The position numbers were made by a program, and so were the translations under genes. 34,270 bases of DNA from Deltaproteobacteria bacterium (GTDB taxonomy: Bacteria > Desulfobacterota > Anaeroferrophillalia > Anaeroferrophillales > Tharpellaceae): the NCBI GenBank assembly GCA_016938065.1, contig JAFGVI010000058.1, positions 1 through 34,270 on the forward strand, read 5' to 3'. The notes under the pieces were generated by a model. It worked only from the letters and a program-made list of their open reading frames with translations, was not told the DNA's origin and did no database searches. The first letter of the stretch is position 1. Every line of letters begins with the position of its first letter. Positions 1-7,677 of this stretch are shown piece by piece.

Positions 1-1
1 G

Positions 2-823
2 CCGCAATTTGTGGTCAATGAAAATAATCCGGGTGACCCGGCCGATGATACGGTGACGGATTCGTTTAACGGTCTGATGTGGCAGCGAGGCAGCTCGCCA
101 GCCATGACCTGGGAAGCGGCCTTTACCTATTGCCAACAGCTCAACGATGCCGATTTTGCCGGTTACAACGACTGGCACCTGCCTGATGTTAATGAACTCC
201 AAACCCTGATCGATCGCAATAATTACAGTCCCGCGATCTACAAACAAGCGGACGGGAGTGCTCTTTTTTTCCTCAATACCGCATCGGACGGCTACTGGCA
301 GTCAACCACCTTGCCGGGATACAGAGATCATGCCATGCGGGTCTATTTTGACAATGGGTCGGTCACTTATGGCTCAGGTAAAACCGATACTTTTTATGTG
401 CGCCTGGTCCGCAATGCGCCGGCTGTTGTCGATTCCGTTGTTTATGTCGACTCCGGCGGCTTCTGTGATGGTAAAAGTCCCTGCCGCGCTTCGATTATGG
501 AGGCCTATGACGAATGTGCTGCAGGCAGCATAGACAGCATAATAAAAGTAAAATCTGTGTTTATGCCTTATGCGGAGCAACTGTTGTTGACTGACGATAA
601 AAAGATAACTTTATCTGGGGGTTGGGACCCCGGCTACAGTGATAATGCCGGAGGATTATCGACGGTTGCCGGCTCTCTGGAAGTGTTTAAGGGGTGTGTG
701 ACCGTGGAAGGTCTGGAGATTATGGCGCCGGCTCTGGTGGTTGAATTGAAAAATAATTTTATGCTGTGCGCCATTGATTATTCAAATTTTTTTACGAATG
801 AACGCAAAGGTGAGTTCAGATGA
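2..823 (+). CDS. DUF1566 (Lcl C-terminal) domain protein, 3' part
   Basis: The reading frame is open to the left edge of the window, so the true start lies outside; the GTG at 11 is only the first possible internal start. The first ~125 residues carry the DUF1566/Lcl_C pattern: LMWQRG, then W-x-x-A...YC-x-x-L, then GYNDWHLPDVNELQTLID, then YWQST and FYVRLVR near the domain end. The rest (about residues 140-240) has a VVYVDSGGFCDG block and a TLSGGWDPGYSDNAGG block, resembling the beta-rich repeats of secreted deltaproteobacterial proteins. The family is usually extracellular or lipoprotein-like, but the signal sequence would be upstream and is not seen. Its stop overlaps the next start by four bases (ATGA, 820-823), an odd coupling for a surface protein and a cytosolic enzyme. 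The specific function is unknown. Confidence 0.8.
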   Translation, partial: PQFVVNENNPGDPADDTVTDSFNGLMWQRGSSPAMTWEAAFTYCQQLNDADFAGYNDWHLPDVNELQTLIDRNNYSPAIYKQADGSALFFLNTASDGYWQSTTLPGYRDHAMRVYFDNGSVTYGSGKTDTFYVRLVRNAPAVVDSVVYVDSGGFCDGKSPCRASIMEAYDECAAGSIDSIIKVKSVFMPYAEQLLLTDDKKITLSGGWDPGYSDNAGGLSTVAGSLEVFKGCVTVEGLEIMAPALVVELKNNFMLCAIDYSNFFTNERKGEFR

Positions 824-2079
824 GTTTATTGTTGCGACGGGTAAAGCTTGCTGGTGAGCTGGTAGATATTCTGTGCGAAAATGGTCTGATCGCCAGGATT
901 GCTCCGGCGTTGCCGGAGGTGGTTGCCGATCAAGTTCTAGAGGGCGGGGGCAAAGCCGTGGTGCCGGGTCTCTATAATGGTCATACCCATGCCGCGATGA
1001 CCCTGTTTCGCGGTTACGCTGATGATATGGAGCTTTTGAGCTGGCTGACCACCAAAATCTGGCCTCTGGAAGAGAAGTTGACTGAAGAGCTGGTTTATCA
1101 CGGAGCCCGGCTGGCCTGTCTCGAGATGATCAAGAGCGGTACCGTTTTTTTTAACGATATGTATTGGCATTTTCACGGCACGGCTAAGGCCGTCGAGGAG
1201 ATGGGGCTGAGGGCGGCTTTGAGTGCGGTGATTATTGATCTTGATGATCCTCAGCGTCTCAAGGATCAGATTGCCGCCAACCGGGAGCTTCTGCAGGCGA
1301 GTCGCGATTATTCCGAGCGTCTGCAGTTTGTCCTGGGGCCTCATGCCATCTATACAGTCTCGCGGGCTGGTCTGGAGTGGGTGCGCGATTTTGCTGAGGA
1401 GCATAATCTTTTAATTCACCTTCATCTTGCCGAGACCGAACCGGAGATACGTGATTGCCTGGCAAAAAATGGTCAGCGCCCGGTTCAATATCTGGCCGAT
1501 ATTGGTCTGCTCAGCCGGAAACTGGTCGCCGCCCATGCCGTCTGGCTTGAAGATGAAGAGATTGCGACTCTGGCAAAACATCAGGTTAAAGTCATTCATA
1601 ATCCGGTTTCCAACATGAAACTGGCGGTCGGCAGAACTTTTCCCTATCGTCAGTTTGCGGAACAGGGGGTGCTGATGGGTTTGGGCACCGATGGCTGCGC
1701 CAGCAATAATAATCTGGATATGTTTGAAACCTTGAAGTTTTCCGCTTTGTTACAGAAATTTGCCGGTGATGATCCGACATTGCAGCCCGCGGCCGCGGCC
1801 TGGCGCATGGCGAGCGAAGATGGCGCTGCCATTTTCGGCCTTGCCGGCGGGGTTGTGGCCGAAGGTCGGCCCGCCGATCTTCTTTTACTTGATACTGATC
1901 GGCCGGAGATGATTCCCGGTCACAATCTGGTCTCTGATCTGGTCTATTCCGCTTCCGGGGCGGTGGTCGATACGACGATTGTTGCCGGAAAGGTGCTGAT
2001 GCATAAGCGCCGGGTCGAGGGCGAAGAGGAGATTATTGCCGCGGCCCGGGATGCGGCCCGCAGATTATTGCAGGGATAG
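820..2079 (+). CDS. mtaD: 5-methylthioadenosine/S-adenosylhomocysteine deaminase
   Basis: This is a 419-residue amidohydrolase of the MtaD/SAH deaminase group, which deaminates S-adenosylhomocysteine or methylthioadenosine to the inosyl form in the cytosol and so removes by-products of SAM use. Metal-ligand motifs are in the family order: GHTH (His55, His57), HLHLAET (His200, His202, with Glu205), AAHAVWL (His239) and GTDGCASNN (Asp291). Length is normal for the family. The ATG at 820 is preceded by AAAGGTGAG at 807-814, a good ribosome site lying inside the upstream gene. It overlaps the DUF1566 gene by four bases and is followed three bases later by the CYTH gene, so it sits in an operon. 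Related amidohydrolases (guanine, cytosine or chlorohydrolase types) are possible but fit less well. Confidence 0.88.
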   Translation: MSLLLRRVKLAGELVDILCENGLIARIAPALPEVVADQVLEGGGKAVVPGLYNGHTHAAMTLFRGYADDMELLSWLTTKIWPLEEKLTEELVYHGARLACLEMIKSGTVFFNDMYWHFHGTAKAVEEMGLRAALSAVIIDLDDPQRLKDQIAANRELLQASRDYSERLQFVLGPHAIYTVSRAGLEWVRDFAEEHNLLIHLHLAETEPEIRDCLAKNGQRPVQYLADIGLLSRKLVAAHAVWLEDEEIATLAKHQVKVIHNPVSNMKLAVGRTFPYRQFAEQGVLMGLGTDGCASNNNLDMFETLKFSALLQKFAGDDPTLQPAAAAWRMASEDGAAIFGLAGGVVAEGRPADLLLLDTDRPEMIPGHNLVSDLVYSASGAVVDTTIVAGKVLMHKRRVEGEEEIIAAARDAARRLLQG

Positions 2080-2082
2080 AGT

Positions 2083-2574
2083 ATGGCGATCGAAATTGAA
2101 CGTAAATTTCTCCTGCTCAATGACAGCTGGCGTCTGAATGCCGATGCCGGAACGGTTATGCGTCAGGGTTATTTGAGTAATAACGGCAAAAGTTCAATAA
2201 GGGTGCGGATCAGCGGGGATCGGGCCAATCTCAATATCAAGAGCAGTACGACGGGCATTGTGCGGCGGGAGTATGAGTATGCGATTGCGCTGAGTGATGC
2301 CGAAGAGATGCTGGCTGATCTCTGTCATGAGGCGATTATTGAAAAGGTCCGTTATCATGTTAATTTCTCAGGGTTTATCTGGGAAGTCGATGTTTTTTCC
2401 GGTGCCAGTTCAGGTCTGGTGGTTGCCGAAATTGAGCTCGATGAGCTGGGTCAGACCTTTCCCCGTCCGGAGTGGTTAGGGCGCGAGGTTTCTGAAGAAC
2501 TCCGCTATTACAACTCTCATCTGGCCGGCTATCCCTATTGTGCCTGGTCAGAAGCTGAGAAAGAGAATTTATGA
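2083..2574 (+). CDS. CYTH domain protein (triphosphatase/adenylate cyclase-like)
   Basis: The 163-residue product starts MAIEIERKFLL, the ExExK signature of the CYTH superfamily (Glu4, Glu6, Lys8) that lines the triphosphate tunnel. Further charged beta-strand segments follow (SIRVRISG, LNIKSS, REYEYAI, WEVDVFSG, VVAEIELD), as expected for a single compact tunnel domain. Small bacterial stand-alone CYTH proteins are mostly tripolyphosphatases, and some are class IV adenylate cyclases; the sequence alone does not decide. No CHAD domain is attached. It lies between two purine-salvage amidohydrolases, three bases after mtaD and overlapping ade by four bases (ATGA at 2571-2574), so co-expression is near certain. 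A nucleotide-triphosphate or polyphosphate role linked to salvage is inference. Confidence 0.85.
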   Translation: MAIEIERKFLLLNDSWRLNADAGTVMRQGYLSNNGKSSIRVRISGDRANLNIKSSTTGIVRREYEYAIALSDAEEMLADLCHEAIIEKVRYHVNFSGFIWEVDVFSGASSGLVVAEIELDELGQTFPRPEWLGREVSEELRYYNSHLAGYPYCAWSEAEKENL

Positions 2575-4286
2575 GTGAACTGTACGTGGAAGCCGCTGGT
2601 CATTGCCTTGATCTGGCCCGAGGGCGCGGCCTGGCCGATCTGCTTTTACGGAATGTGCGTCTGGTTAATGTTCTCTCCGGAGAAATTCATCCGGTCGATG
2701 TGGCGATTGCCGACGGGGTTTTTTTGGGTTTCGGCGATTATCCGGCGCGCGAGGTGATCGAGTGCGCGGGGCGCTATCTGGTTCCCGGTCTCATTGAAGG
2801 GCATATTCACCTTGAGTCGAGCCAGATCCTGCCGGCGGAATTTGCCCGTCTGGTCGCGGCCCGCGGGACGGCGGCAGTGGTTGCCGACCCCCATGAGATT
2901 GCCAATGTAATGGGAGTTGCCGGGGTCGAGTTTATGCTTGAGGCCAGTGCCGGCCTGCCGGTCTCTTTCTATTTCATGGTGCCTTCCTGTGTGCCGGCGA
3001 CCTCAATGGAGACCGCCGGGGCGGTGATTGATGCCAAAGCCGTTGCGGCGCTGCTGGCAAAACATCCCGATCGTCTTTTAGGCCTGGCCGAGGTCATGAA
3101 TTTTCCCGGTGTGATTAATCGTGATCCGGAAACTATGGCTAAAATCGCAGCGGCTCAGGGCAAAAAGATTGACGGTCACGCGCCGGAGCTTTCCGGTTTC
3201 GCCCTCAACAGCTATATCATGGCCGGGCCGGCCAGTGACCATGAAGCGACGACTCCGGCCGAGGCGCGGGAGAAATTGCGTCTGGGGATGCATCTGATGT
3301 TACGTGAAGGATCGCGTGAACACAATCTTGATGATCTTCTGCCGGTTGTCAACGTCCATAACAGTGCCAACTGCTCCCTGGTTTCAGACGACCGCCATGT
3401 TATCGATCTGCTGCATAAGGGCCATCTCGATTATTCGATCCGCAAGGCCATCGCCGGGGGTCTTGCGCCGTTGACCGCGATTCAGATGGCGACCATCAAT
3501 CCGGCGCGTTATTTTGGTCTCAAGCGGCGCGGAGCCGTGGCTCCGGGTTATCGGGCCGACTGTGTGCTGCTGGATGATCTGGAAAACTTTACGATTAAGC
3601 AGGTTTTTCTGGCGGGTCGTCGGGTGGTGGATGAGGCTTTCACCGTCACTGCAAAGACATTGCCGGGGAATACTGTTTCGCTGGGTCCGTTGTCGGAAAA
3701 GAGTTTTGCCCTGCCGGCAAGCGGCAGCCGGGTCAAGGTTATCGGTATTGTCGCCGGCCAGCTGGTGACCCGTAAAATCGTGCTCAGGCCGAAGTGCAGT
3801 GACGGTCTGGTGGTGTCCGATCCAGAGCGTGATCTGGCCAAACTGGCCGTGCTTGAACGGCATCATGGCAGCGGTCGCATCGGTTTGGGTCTGGTGCAGG
3901 GGCTGGGACTGAAACGTGGGGCTTTGGCCGGGAGCGTGGCTCATGATTCGCATAATCTGATTGTGGCCGGCGTCAATGATGCTGATATGCTGCTGGCGGT
4001 GCGGGTGGTGAAAGAGATGGGAGGCGGACTGGCGGTTGTGGCCGATGGTCGCATCCGTGGCCGTCTGCCTCTGCCGGTGGCCGGGTTGATGAGCGCGGAA
4101 AAAGCCGAAACCACCGCGGCGGCACTGGCATTGCTGCAGGAGCAGGCAGCCTTGCTGGGGGCGGTTAATGAGCCCTTTATGACCCTCTCGTTTCTGGCTC
4201 TGCCGGTTATTCCGGCCCTGAAATTAAGTGATCAGGGGTTGGTTGATGTCGATAAGTTTTGTTTGACGGATTTTTGGGAGGAGTGA
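2571..4286 (+). CDS. ade: Adenine deaminase
   Basis: This 571-residue amidohydrolase converts adenine to hypoxanthine and ammonia (purine salvage, cytosol). Diagnostic motifs are VPGLIEGHIHLESS (His78, His80), the segment AVVADPHEIANVMG just after it, GHAPELSG, the block ASDHEATT, the LVSDDRH segment, and the C-terminal MTLSFLALPVIPALKL stretch typical of the Ade C-terminal domain. Length matches bacterial Ade (about 560-600). The start overlaps the CYTH stop, and AGAAAGAG just upstream is a moderate ribosome site. It is the last gene of the mtaD-CYTH-ade unit; a hairpin and T run at 4328-4379 follow it. Adenine could come from methylthioadenosine or SAH nucleosidase activity, but that gene is not in the window. 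Confidence 0.93.
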   Translation: MSELYVEAAGHCLDLARGRGLADLLLRNVRLVNVLSGEIHPVDVAIADGVFLGFGDYPAREVIECAGRYLVPGLIEGHIHLESSQILPAEFARLVAARGTAAVVADPHEIANVMGVAGVEFMLEASAGLPVSFYFMVPSCVPATSMETAGAVIDAKAVAALLAKHPDRLLGLAEVMNFPGVINRDPETMAKIAAAQGKKIDGHAPELSGFALNSYIMAGPASDHEATTPAEAREKLRLGMHLMLREGSREHNLDDLLPVVNVHNSANCSLVSDDRHVIDLLHKGHLDYSIRKAIAGGLAPLTAIQMATINPARYFGLKRRGAVAPGYRADCVLLDDLENFTIKQVFLAGRRVVDEAFTVTAKTLPGNTVSLGPLSEKSFALPASGSRVKVIGIVAGQLVTRKIVLRPKCSDGLVVSDPERDLAKLAVLERHHGSGRIGLGLVQGLGLKRGALAGSVAHDSHNLIVAGVNDADMLLAVRVVKEMGGGLAVVADGRIRGRLPLPVAGLMSAEKAETTAAALALLQEQAALLGAVNEPFMTLSFLALPVIPALKLSDQGLVDVDKFCLTDFWEE

Positions 4287-4327
4287 ACCCCCTGGGGGTG
4301 AGGAGTGAAACCCAGAGCAGAGAGAAA

Positions 4328-4379
4328 CTGAAAAACAGACGTCGGCTGCGGGTCGATCGACGGCTTTTCAGCGTTTTTT
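4328..4379 (+). terminator. Rho-independent terminator after ade
   Basis: CTGAAAA (4328-4334) pairs perfectly with TTTTCAG (4365-4371), with an inner stem CGTCG (4340-4344)/CGACG (4358-4362), followed by CG and six T residues (4374-4379). It overlaps the 3' end of the convergent rex gene. Read from the minus strand the T run is weaker, so it may stop rex transcription less well. Confidence 0.65.
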
Positions 4380-5009
4380 CTGAGTCAGAAGATAAGCCAG
4401 GTTGTCCAGCTCGCTGGTGATTGAGACGTTACGCAGAATGATGTTTTCGGGCACCCTGACCTTGATCGGGGCAAAGTTGAGAATGCCTTTGATGCCGCCG
4501 GCGACCAGTTTGTCTGCGACATCCTGAGCGGAATCGGCCGGTGTGGTAATAATGCCGATCGAGATCTTTTCATTTTTGACGGTTTTATCGATATCGCTGG
4601 TCGGCAGAATGGTGACACCGTTATTTAGTTCGCTGCCGATCTTGTTTTCATCACTGTCAAACGCCGCTACGATGCGGAAGCCATGCTTGCTGAAAAAGGC
4701 AAAATTAAGCAGAGCCTGGCCGAGCTTGCCGACGCCGACCACCGTTGTGGGCCAGTTGTGGTTAAGTCCCAGAATTTCTTTGATTTCACTTTCCAGTTTT
4801 TTCGTATCATAACCGACGCCCCGCACCCCGAATTCTCCGAAATAAGAGAGATCCTTGCGAATCTGGGCCGGACTGACCTGGCAGGAGTCGCCCAGCATTT
4901 CCGACGAGGTTACCGGATTGTTTTCGGCTTGAAGACGTTCGAGGCAGTTGATGTAGGTCGAGAGGCGTTTTATGGTGGCTTCCGGGATTTTATTTTCTTT
5001 GGTCTTCAT
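4368..5009 (-). CDS. rex: Redox-sensing transcriptional repressor Rex
   Basis: Rex binds operators when NAD+ is plentiful and lets go when NADH rises, controlling fermentation and respiration genes. The 213-residue product has an N-terminal winged helix (IPEATIKRLSTYI, then the recognition segment VSPAQIRKDLSYFGEFG, then GVGYDTKKL) and a Rossmann domain with VVGVGKLGQAL, VAAFDSD and a C-terminal ILNFAPIKVRVP block. The frame is open further upstream to an ATG at 5105, but the start at 5009 is preferred: homologs begin just before PEATIKRL, AAGGGC lies upstream, and a Rex-type operator (5072-5087) falls inside the longer version. It faces ade and is divergent from proB. The neighbouring nadD makes NAD, the ligand Rex senses. 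Confidence 0.95.
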   Translation of the reverse strand: MKTKENKIPEATIKRLSTYINCLERLQAENNPVTSSEMLGDSCQVSPAQIRKDLSYFGEFGVRGVGYDTKKLESEIKEILGLNHNWPTTVVGVGKLGQALLNFAFFSKHGFRIVAAFDSDENKIGSELNNGVTILPTSDIDKTVKNEKISIGIITTPADSAQDVADKLVAGGIKGILNFAPIKVRVPENIILRNVSITSELDNLAYLLTQKKR

Positions 5010-5071
5010 TTCTTGCCCTTTATCCGAAAAAAATTTTCGAACAGGTCTTATGACTGTATGATTTACGATGC

Positions 5072-5087
5072 TGTGAGAGTTATCACA
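5072..5087 (-). promoter_or_regulatory. Rex-type operator (also CRP/FNR-like) upstream of rex
   Basis: TGTGAGAGTTATCACA is a perfect TGTGA-N6-TCACA inverted repeat, matching the core of known Rex operators (TGTGA...TCACA). It lies 63-78 bases before the rex start. A possible minus-strand promoter, TTCACT (plus-strand positions 5105-5110), 17 bases, TGTGAT (5082-5087), overlaps it, which fits autorepression. The same core is also the CRP-type consensus, so the protein that binds is inferred. Confidence 0.55.
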
Positions 5088-5155
5088 TTGCCGGCGTTGA
5101 TTCAAGTGAAATTTTTTCTTTACCGACTTTTATCCGCCGGAAAACAAGATATTTT

Positions 5156-5184
5156 TTGACAATTAACCACTTTTACACTAGGTT
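5156..5184 (+). promoter_or_regulatory. Candidate promoter for the proB operon
   Basis: A perfect -35 TTGACA (5156-5161) is followed after 17 bases by TAGGTT (5179-5184), a weak -10. Transcription would give a leader of about 80 bases before proB. Confidence 0.4.
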
Positions 5185-5232
5185 CAGCGCGAAAATCAGG
5201 GCTCTGGCCTGTTGTTGAGATATACGTTAGAT

Positions 5233-5256
5233 CAGGTTGCGGTTACTGATAACCTG
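5233..5256 (+). other. Hairpin in the proB leader
   Basis: CAGGTT (5233-5238) and AACCTG (5251-5256) form a perfect 6-bp stem just before the weak proB ribosome site. An alternative stem, GGTT/AACC, shares its right arm. A role in translation control is possible but unproven. Confidence 0.25.
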
Positions 5257-5272
5257 GAAGTTATGGAAATAG

Positions 5273-6400
5273 ATGAAGAATATACGACGTGCTAATCTTG
5301 ATTCGGTAAAACTGGTGGTGGTTAAACTCGGCAGCGCCGTACTGACCGACAGAGGCCATCTGCAACTCCCATTTTTTTCGCGCTTTGCCAGTGAAATTGT
5401 TGCTTTACGGCGGCAGGGCTATCGTTTTATCGTGGTCACATCGGGGGCCGTTGCCGCCGGGCTTGAGGCTCTGGGGTTTACGGCGCCGCCTGTGACTATT
5501 CCCGAAAAACAGGCTTGCGCAGCGGTAGGTCAGCTGCGCCTGATGCGCCAGTATGAAAAGGAGTTTGCAGCCTATAATCAGATTGTGGCCCAGGTGCTTC
5601 TGACCTCGGATGATATTCGTAACCGGCGGCGTTATCTTAACGCCCGTAACACCTTCCGGGCGTTGCTCAGTGCTGAGATTCTGCCGCTGGTTAATGAAAA
5701 TGACACGGTGGTAGTGCGTGAAATAAAATTCGGTGATAACGACAATCTGGCCGCCCTTCTGACCTCGCTGGCGGAAGTTGATCTTCTTCTGCTGCTGACC
5801 GATCTGGACGGGGTCTACGATTGTGACCCGAAAGCCGATGGAGGGGCTTCATTGATCCCCTTGATTGCCGAAGTTGATGATGAAGTGACGGCTTTTGCCT
5901 GTACTTCCAAGACCAGTGTCGGCACCGGAGGCATGCTTAGCAAACTCGAAGCCGCCCGTAAAGCGGCGGCCTACGGAATTCCGACGGTTATTGCCAATGG
6001 CCAGAGGCCTGGGGTTATGGCGCGGGTGCTGCAGGGGGAGATTGAAGGTACGCTTTTTTTGCCGCGAACCAATCGTCTGAACTGTCGTCAGCACTGGTTG
6101 GCCTTTGCCGTCAATCCCTGCGGCAGTCTCTATCTGGATCGGGGCGCGGTTACGGCCCTGATTGAGCGCGGCACCAGTCTGCTGCCTTCGGGGATTGCCC
6201 GGGTTGAGGGTCGTTTCGGGGTGGGTGATCCGGTCTCGTGCCGGGATCTGGATGGGGTCGAGATCGCCCGCGGACTGGTGGCTTACAGTGCGCCGGATAT
6301 CGAGAAGATTGCCGGTCACCATTCGCGCGAAATTTCCGCCTGTCTCGGTTATGATGCGGGAGCCGAAGTGATTCACCGTGATAATTTAGCTCTTTTGTAA
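5273..6400 (+). CDS. proB: Glutamate 5-kinase
   Basis: ProB phosphorylates glutamate to gamma-glutamyl phosphate, the first step of proline synthesis. The 375-residue protein has an amino acid kinase domain (about residues 12-260): VVVKLGSAVLTDRG, VTSGAVAAGLEALG, QACAAVGQLRLMRQY, NENDTV followed by KFGDNDNLAALLT, LLLLTDLDGVYD, and the TSVGTGGMLSKLEAA block. A C-terminal PUA domain follows (about 285-370; GSLYLDRGAV...GIARVEGRFGVGDPV). Length matches two-domain ProB enzymes. The ATG at 5273 has only a weak ribosome site (GGAA at 5265-5268), but an upstream ATG at 5264 runs straight into a stop. The stop overlaps an ATG of the proA frame. The obg gene often found before proB in deltaproteobacteria is not here; rex lies upstream instead. 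Confidence 0.95.
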   Translation: MKNIRRANLDSVKLVVVKLGSAVLTDRGHLQLPFFSRFASEIVALRRQGYRFIVVTSGAVAAGLEALGFTAPPVTIPEKQACAAVGQLRLMRQYEKEFAAYNQIVAQVLLTSDDIRNRRRYLNARNTFRALLSAEILPLVNENDTVVVREIKFGDNDNLAALLTSLAEVDLLLLLTDLDGVYDCDPKADGGASLIPLIAEVDDEVTAFACTSKTSVGTGGMLSKLEAARKAAAYGIPTVIANGQRPGVMARVLQGEIEGTLFLPRTNRLNCRQHWLAFAVNPCGSLYLDRGAVTALIERGTSLLPSGIARVEGRFGVGDPVSCRDLDGVEIARGLVAYSAPDIEKIAGHHSREISACLGYDAGAEVIHRDNLALL

Positions 6401-6417
6401 TGTACACAGGATTAGAG

Positions 6418-7677
6418 ATGATGAATATTGAAAAAAAGATTAAGGAACTGGCGGTGCAGGTAAAGGCCGCGTCGCGGGTGCTGGCCGGAACGCCGACCCT
6501 GGAAAAAAATAGTGCATTGCGGGCGATGGCTGCCGGTTTGAGGCAGCGGCGCGGGTTTTTGCAGGAACAGAACCAGCTCGATCTTGCTCAGGGGCGGGCC
6601 GCCGGCTTGAGTGCGGCGATGCTGGATCGTTTGACCTTGAGTGATAAAGTCATTGAGGCGATGGCTACGGGGCTTGAGGAGGTTGCCGCCTTTCCCGATC
6701 CGGTGGGTGAAGTGGAACGTATGTGGCGGCGGCCGAATCAGCTGCTGGTCGGCAAAATGCGGATTCCGCTGGGGGTCGTCGGCATGATTTATGAGTCGCG
6801 GCCCAACGTGACCGCCGATGCTGCCGGACTCTGTTTGAAATCGGGAAACGGGGTTATCCTGCGAGGCGGTTCCGAAGCGTTTCATTCCAATATGGCCGTC
6901 CTTGAGGTGCTGCATGAAGCTCTGGCGACAACTTCAATTCCTGCCTCCGTGATTCAGGTGGTGCCCTTTGTCGAGCGTCAGGCGATAACCTGCATGCTCC
7001 AGTGTGAAGCTGAAATTGATCTGATTATTCCGCGCGGGGGCGAAGGTTTGATTCGTTTCGTCGTCGAAAATTCGCGGATTCCGGTTATCAAACACTACAA
7101 AGGTGTCTGCCATGTTTTTGTTGATGCCGGGGCTGAGATTGAGATGGCCCGCAACATCGTGATTAATGCCAAAACCCAGCGGCCCGGGGTTTGTAATGCC
7201 GCCGAAACGATTCTCGTGCATAAGGATATCGCGGCGAGCTTTCTTCCTCTGATGGTGGACGATCTCAAGGCGAGACAGGTGGAGATTCGGGCCTGCGCCC
7301 GGACGCAGGCGCTGTGTTCCGGTCTTGTGCCGGCCGATGAGGCTGACTGGGCTACCGAATATATCGACCTCATAGTTTCGGTGCGGGTGGTGGATGATTT
7401 TGATGCCGCCATCGCGCATATCGCCGAGTATGGTTCCGACCATACGGAAACGATTGTTACCAGTGATTATCATCGGGCCCAGGAATTTTTGCGGCGCGTT
7501 AACTCCTCGGTCGTGATGGTCAATGCCTCAACCCGTTTTTCTGATGGGGGCGAGCTCGGTCTGGGGGCGGAAATCGGTATCAGCACGACGCGGCTGCACG
7601 CCTATGGCCCCATGGGTCTGGAGGGTTTAACCACCACCAAATATATCATCTATGGCGATGGACAGATCAGAGAGTAG
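6418..7677 (+). CDS. proA: Gamma-glutamyl phosphate reductase
   Basis: ProA reduces gamma-glutamyl phosphate with NADPH to glutamate semialdehyde, the second proline step, probably in contact with ProB. The aldehyde-dehydrogenase fold shows KMRIPLGVVGMIYESRPNVT, LKSGNGVILRGGSEA, DLIIPRGGEGLI, the catalytic cysteine in TQRPGVCNAAET (Cys259 from this start), and the C-terminal NASTRFSDGGELGLGAEIGIST and GLEGLTTTKY motifs. The start at 6418 (419 residues) has AGGA at 6408-6411 six bases away; an ATG three bases later is also possible. An ATG at 6400 overlapping the proB stop would add six residues but has no good ribosome site. The 3' end overlaps nadD by 26 bases. Confidence 0.95.
   Translation: MMNIEKKIKELAVQVKAASRVLAGTPTLEKNSALRAMAAGLRQRRGFLQEQNQLDLAQGRAAGLSAAMLDRLTLSDKVIEAMATGLEEVAAFPDPVGEVERMWRRPNQLLVGKMRIPLGVVGMIYESRPNVTADAAGLCLKSGNGVILRGGSEAFHSNMAVLEVLHEALATTSIPASVIQVVPFVERQAITCMLQCEAEIDLIIPRGGEGLIRFVVENSRIPVIKHYKGVCHVFVDAGAEIEMARNIVINAKTQRPGVCNAAETILVHKDIAASFLPLMVDDLKARQVEIRACARTQALCSGLVPADEADWATEYIDLIVSVRVVDDFDAAIAHIAEYGSDHTETIVTSDYHRAQEFLRRVNSSVVMVNASTRFSDGGELGLGAEIGISTTRLHAYGPMGLEGLTTTKYIIYGDGQIRE

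Noticed and set aside
3384-3953. A 189-codon open frame on the minus strand inside ade
   Set aside because: It lies wholly opposite a well-conserved gene, has no ribosome site and its His/Gln/Arg-rich product matches nothing; it is a coding-strand shadow.
4278-4309. Direct repeat GAGGAGTGAA around a CCCCCTGGGGG palindrome after ade
   Set aside because: Short, G/A-rich and partly made of the ade stop region; the better supported element here is the terminator at 4328-4379.
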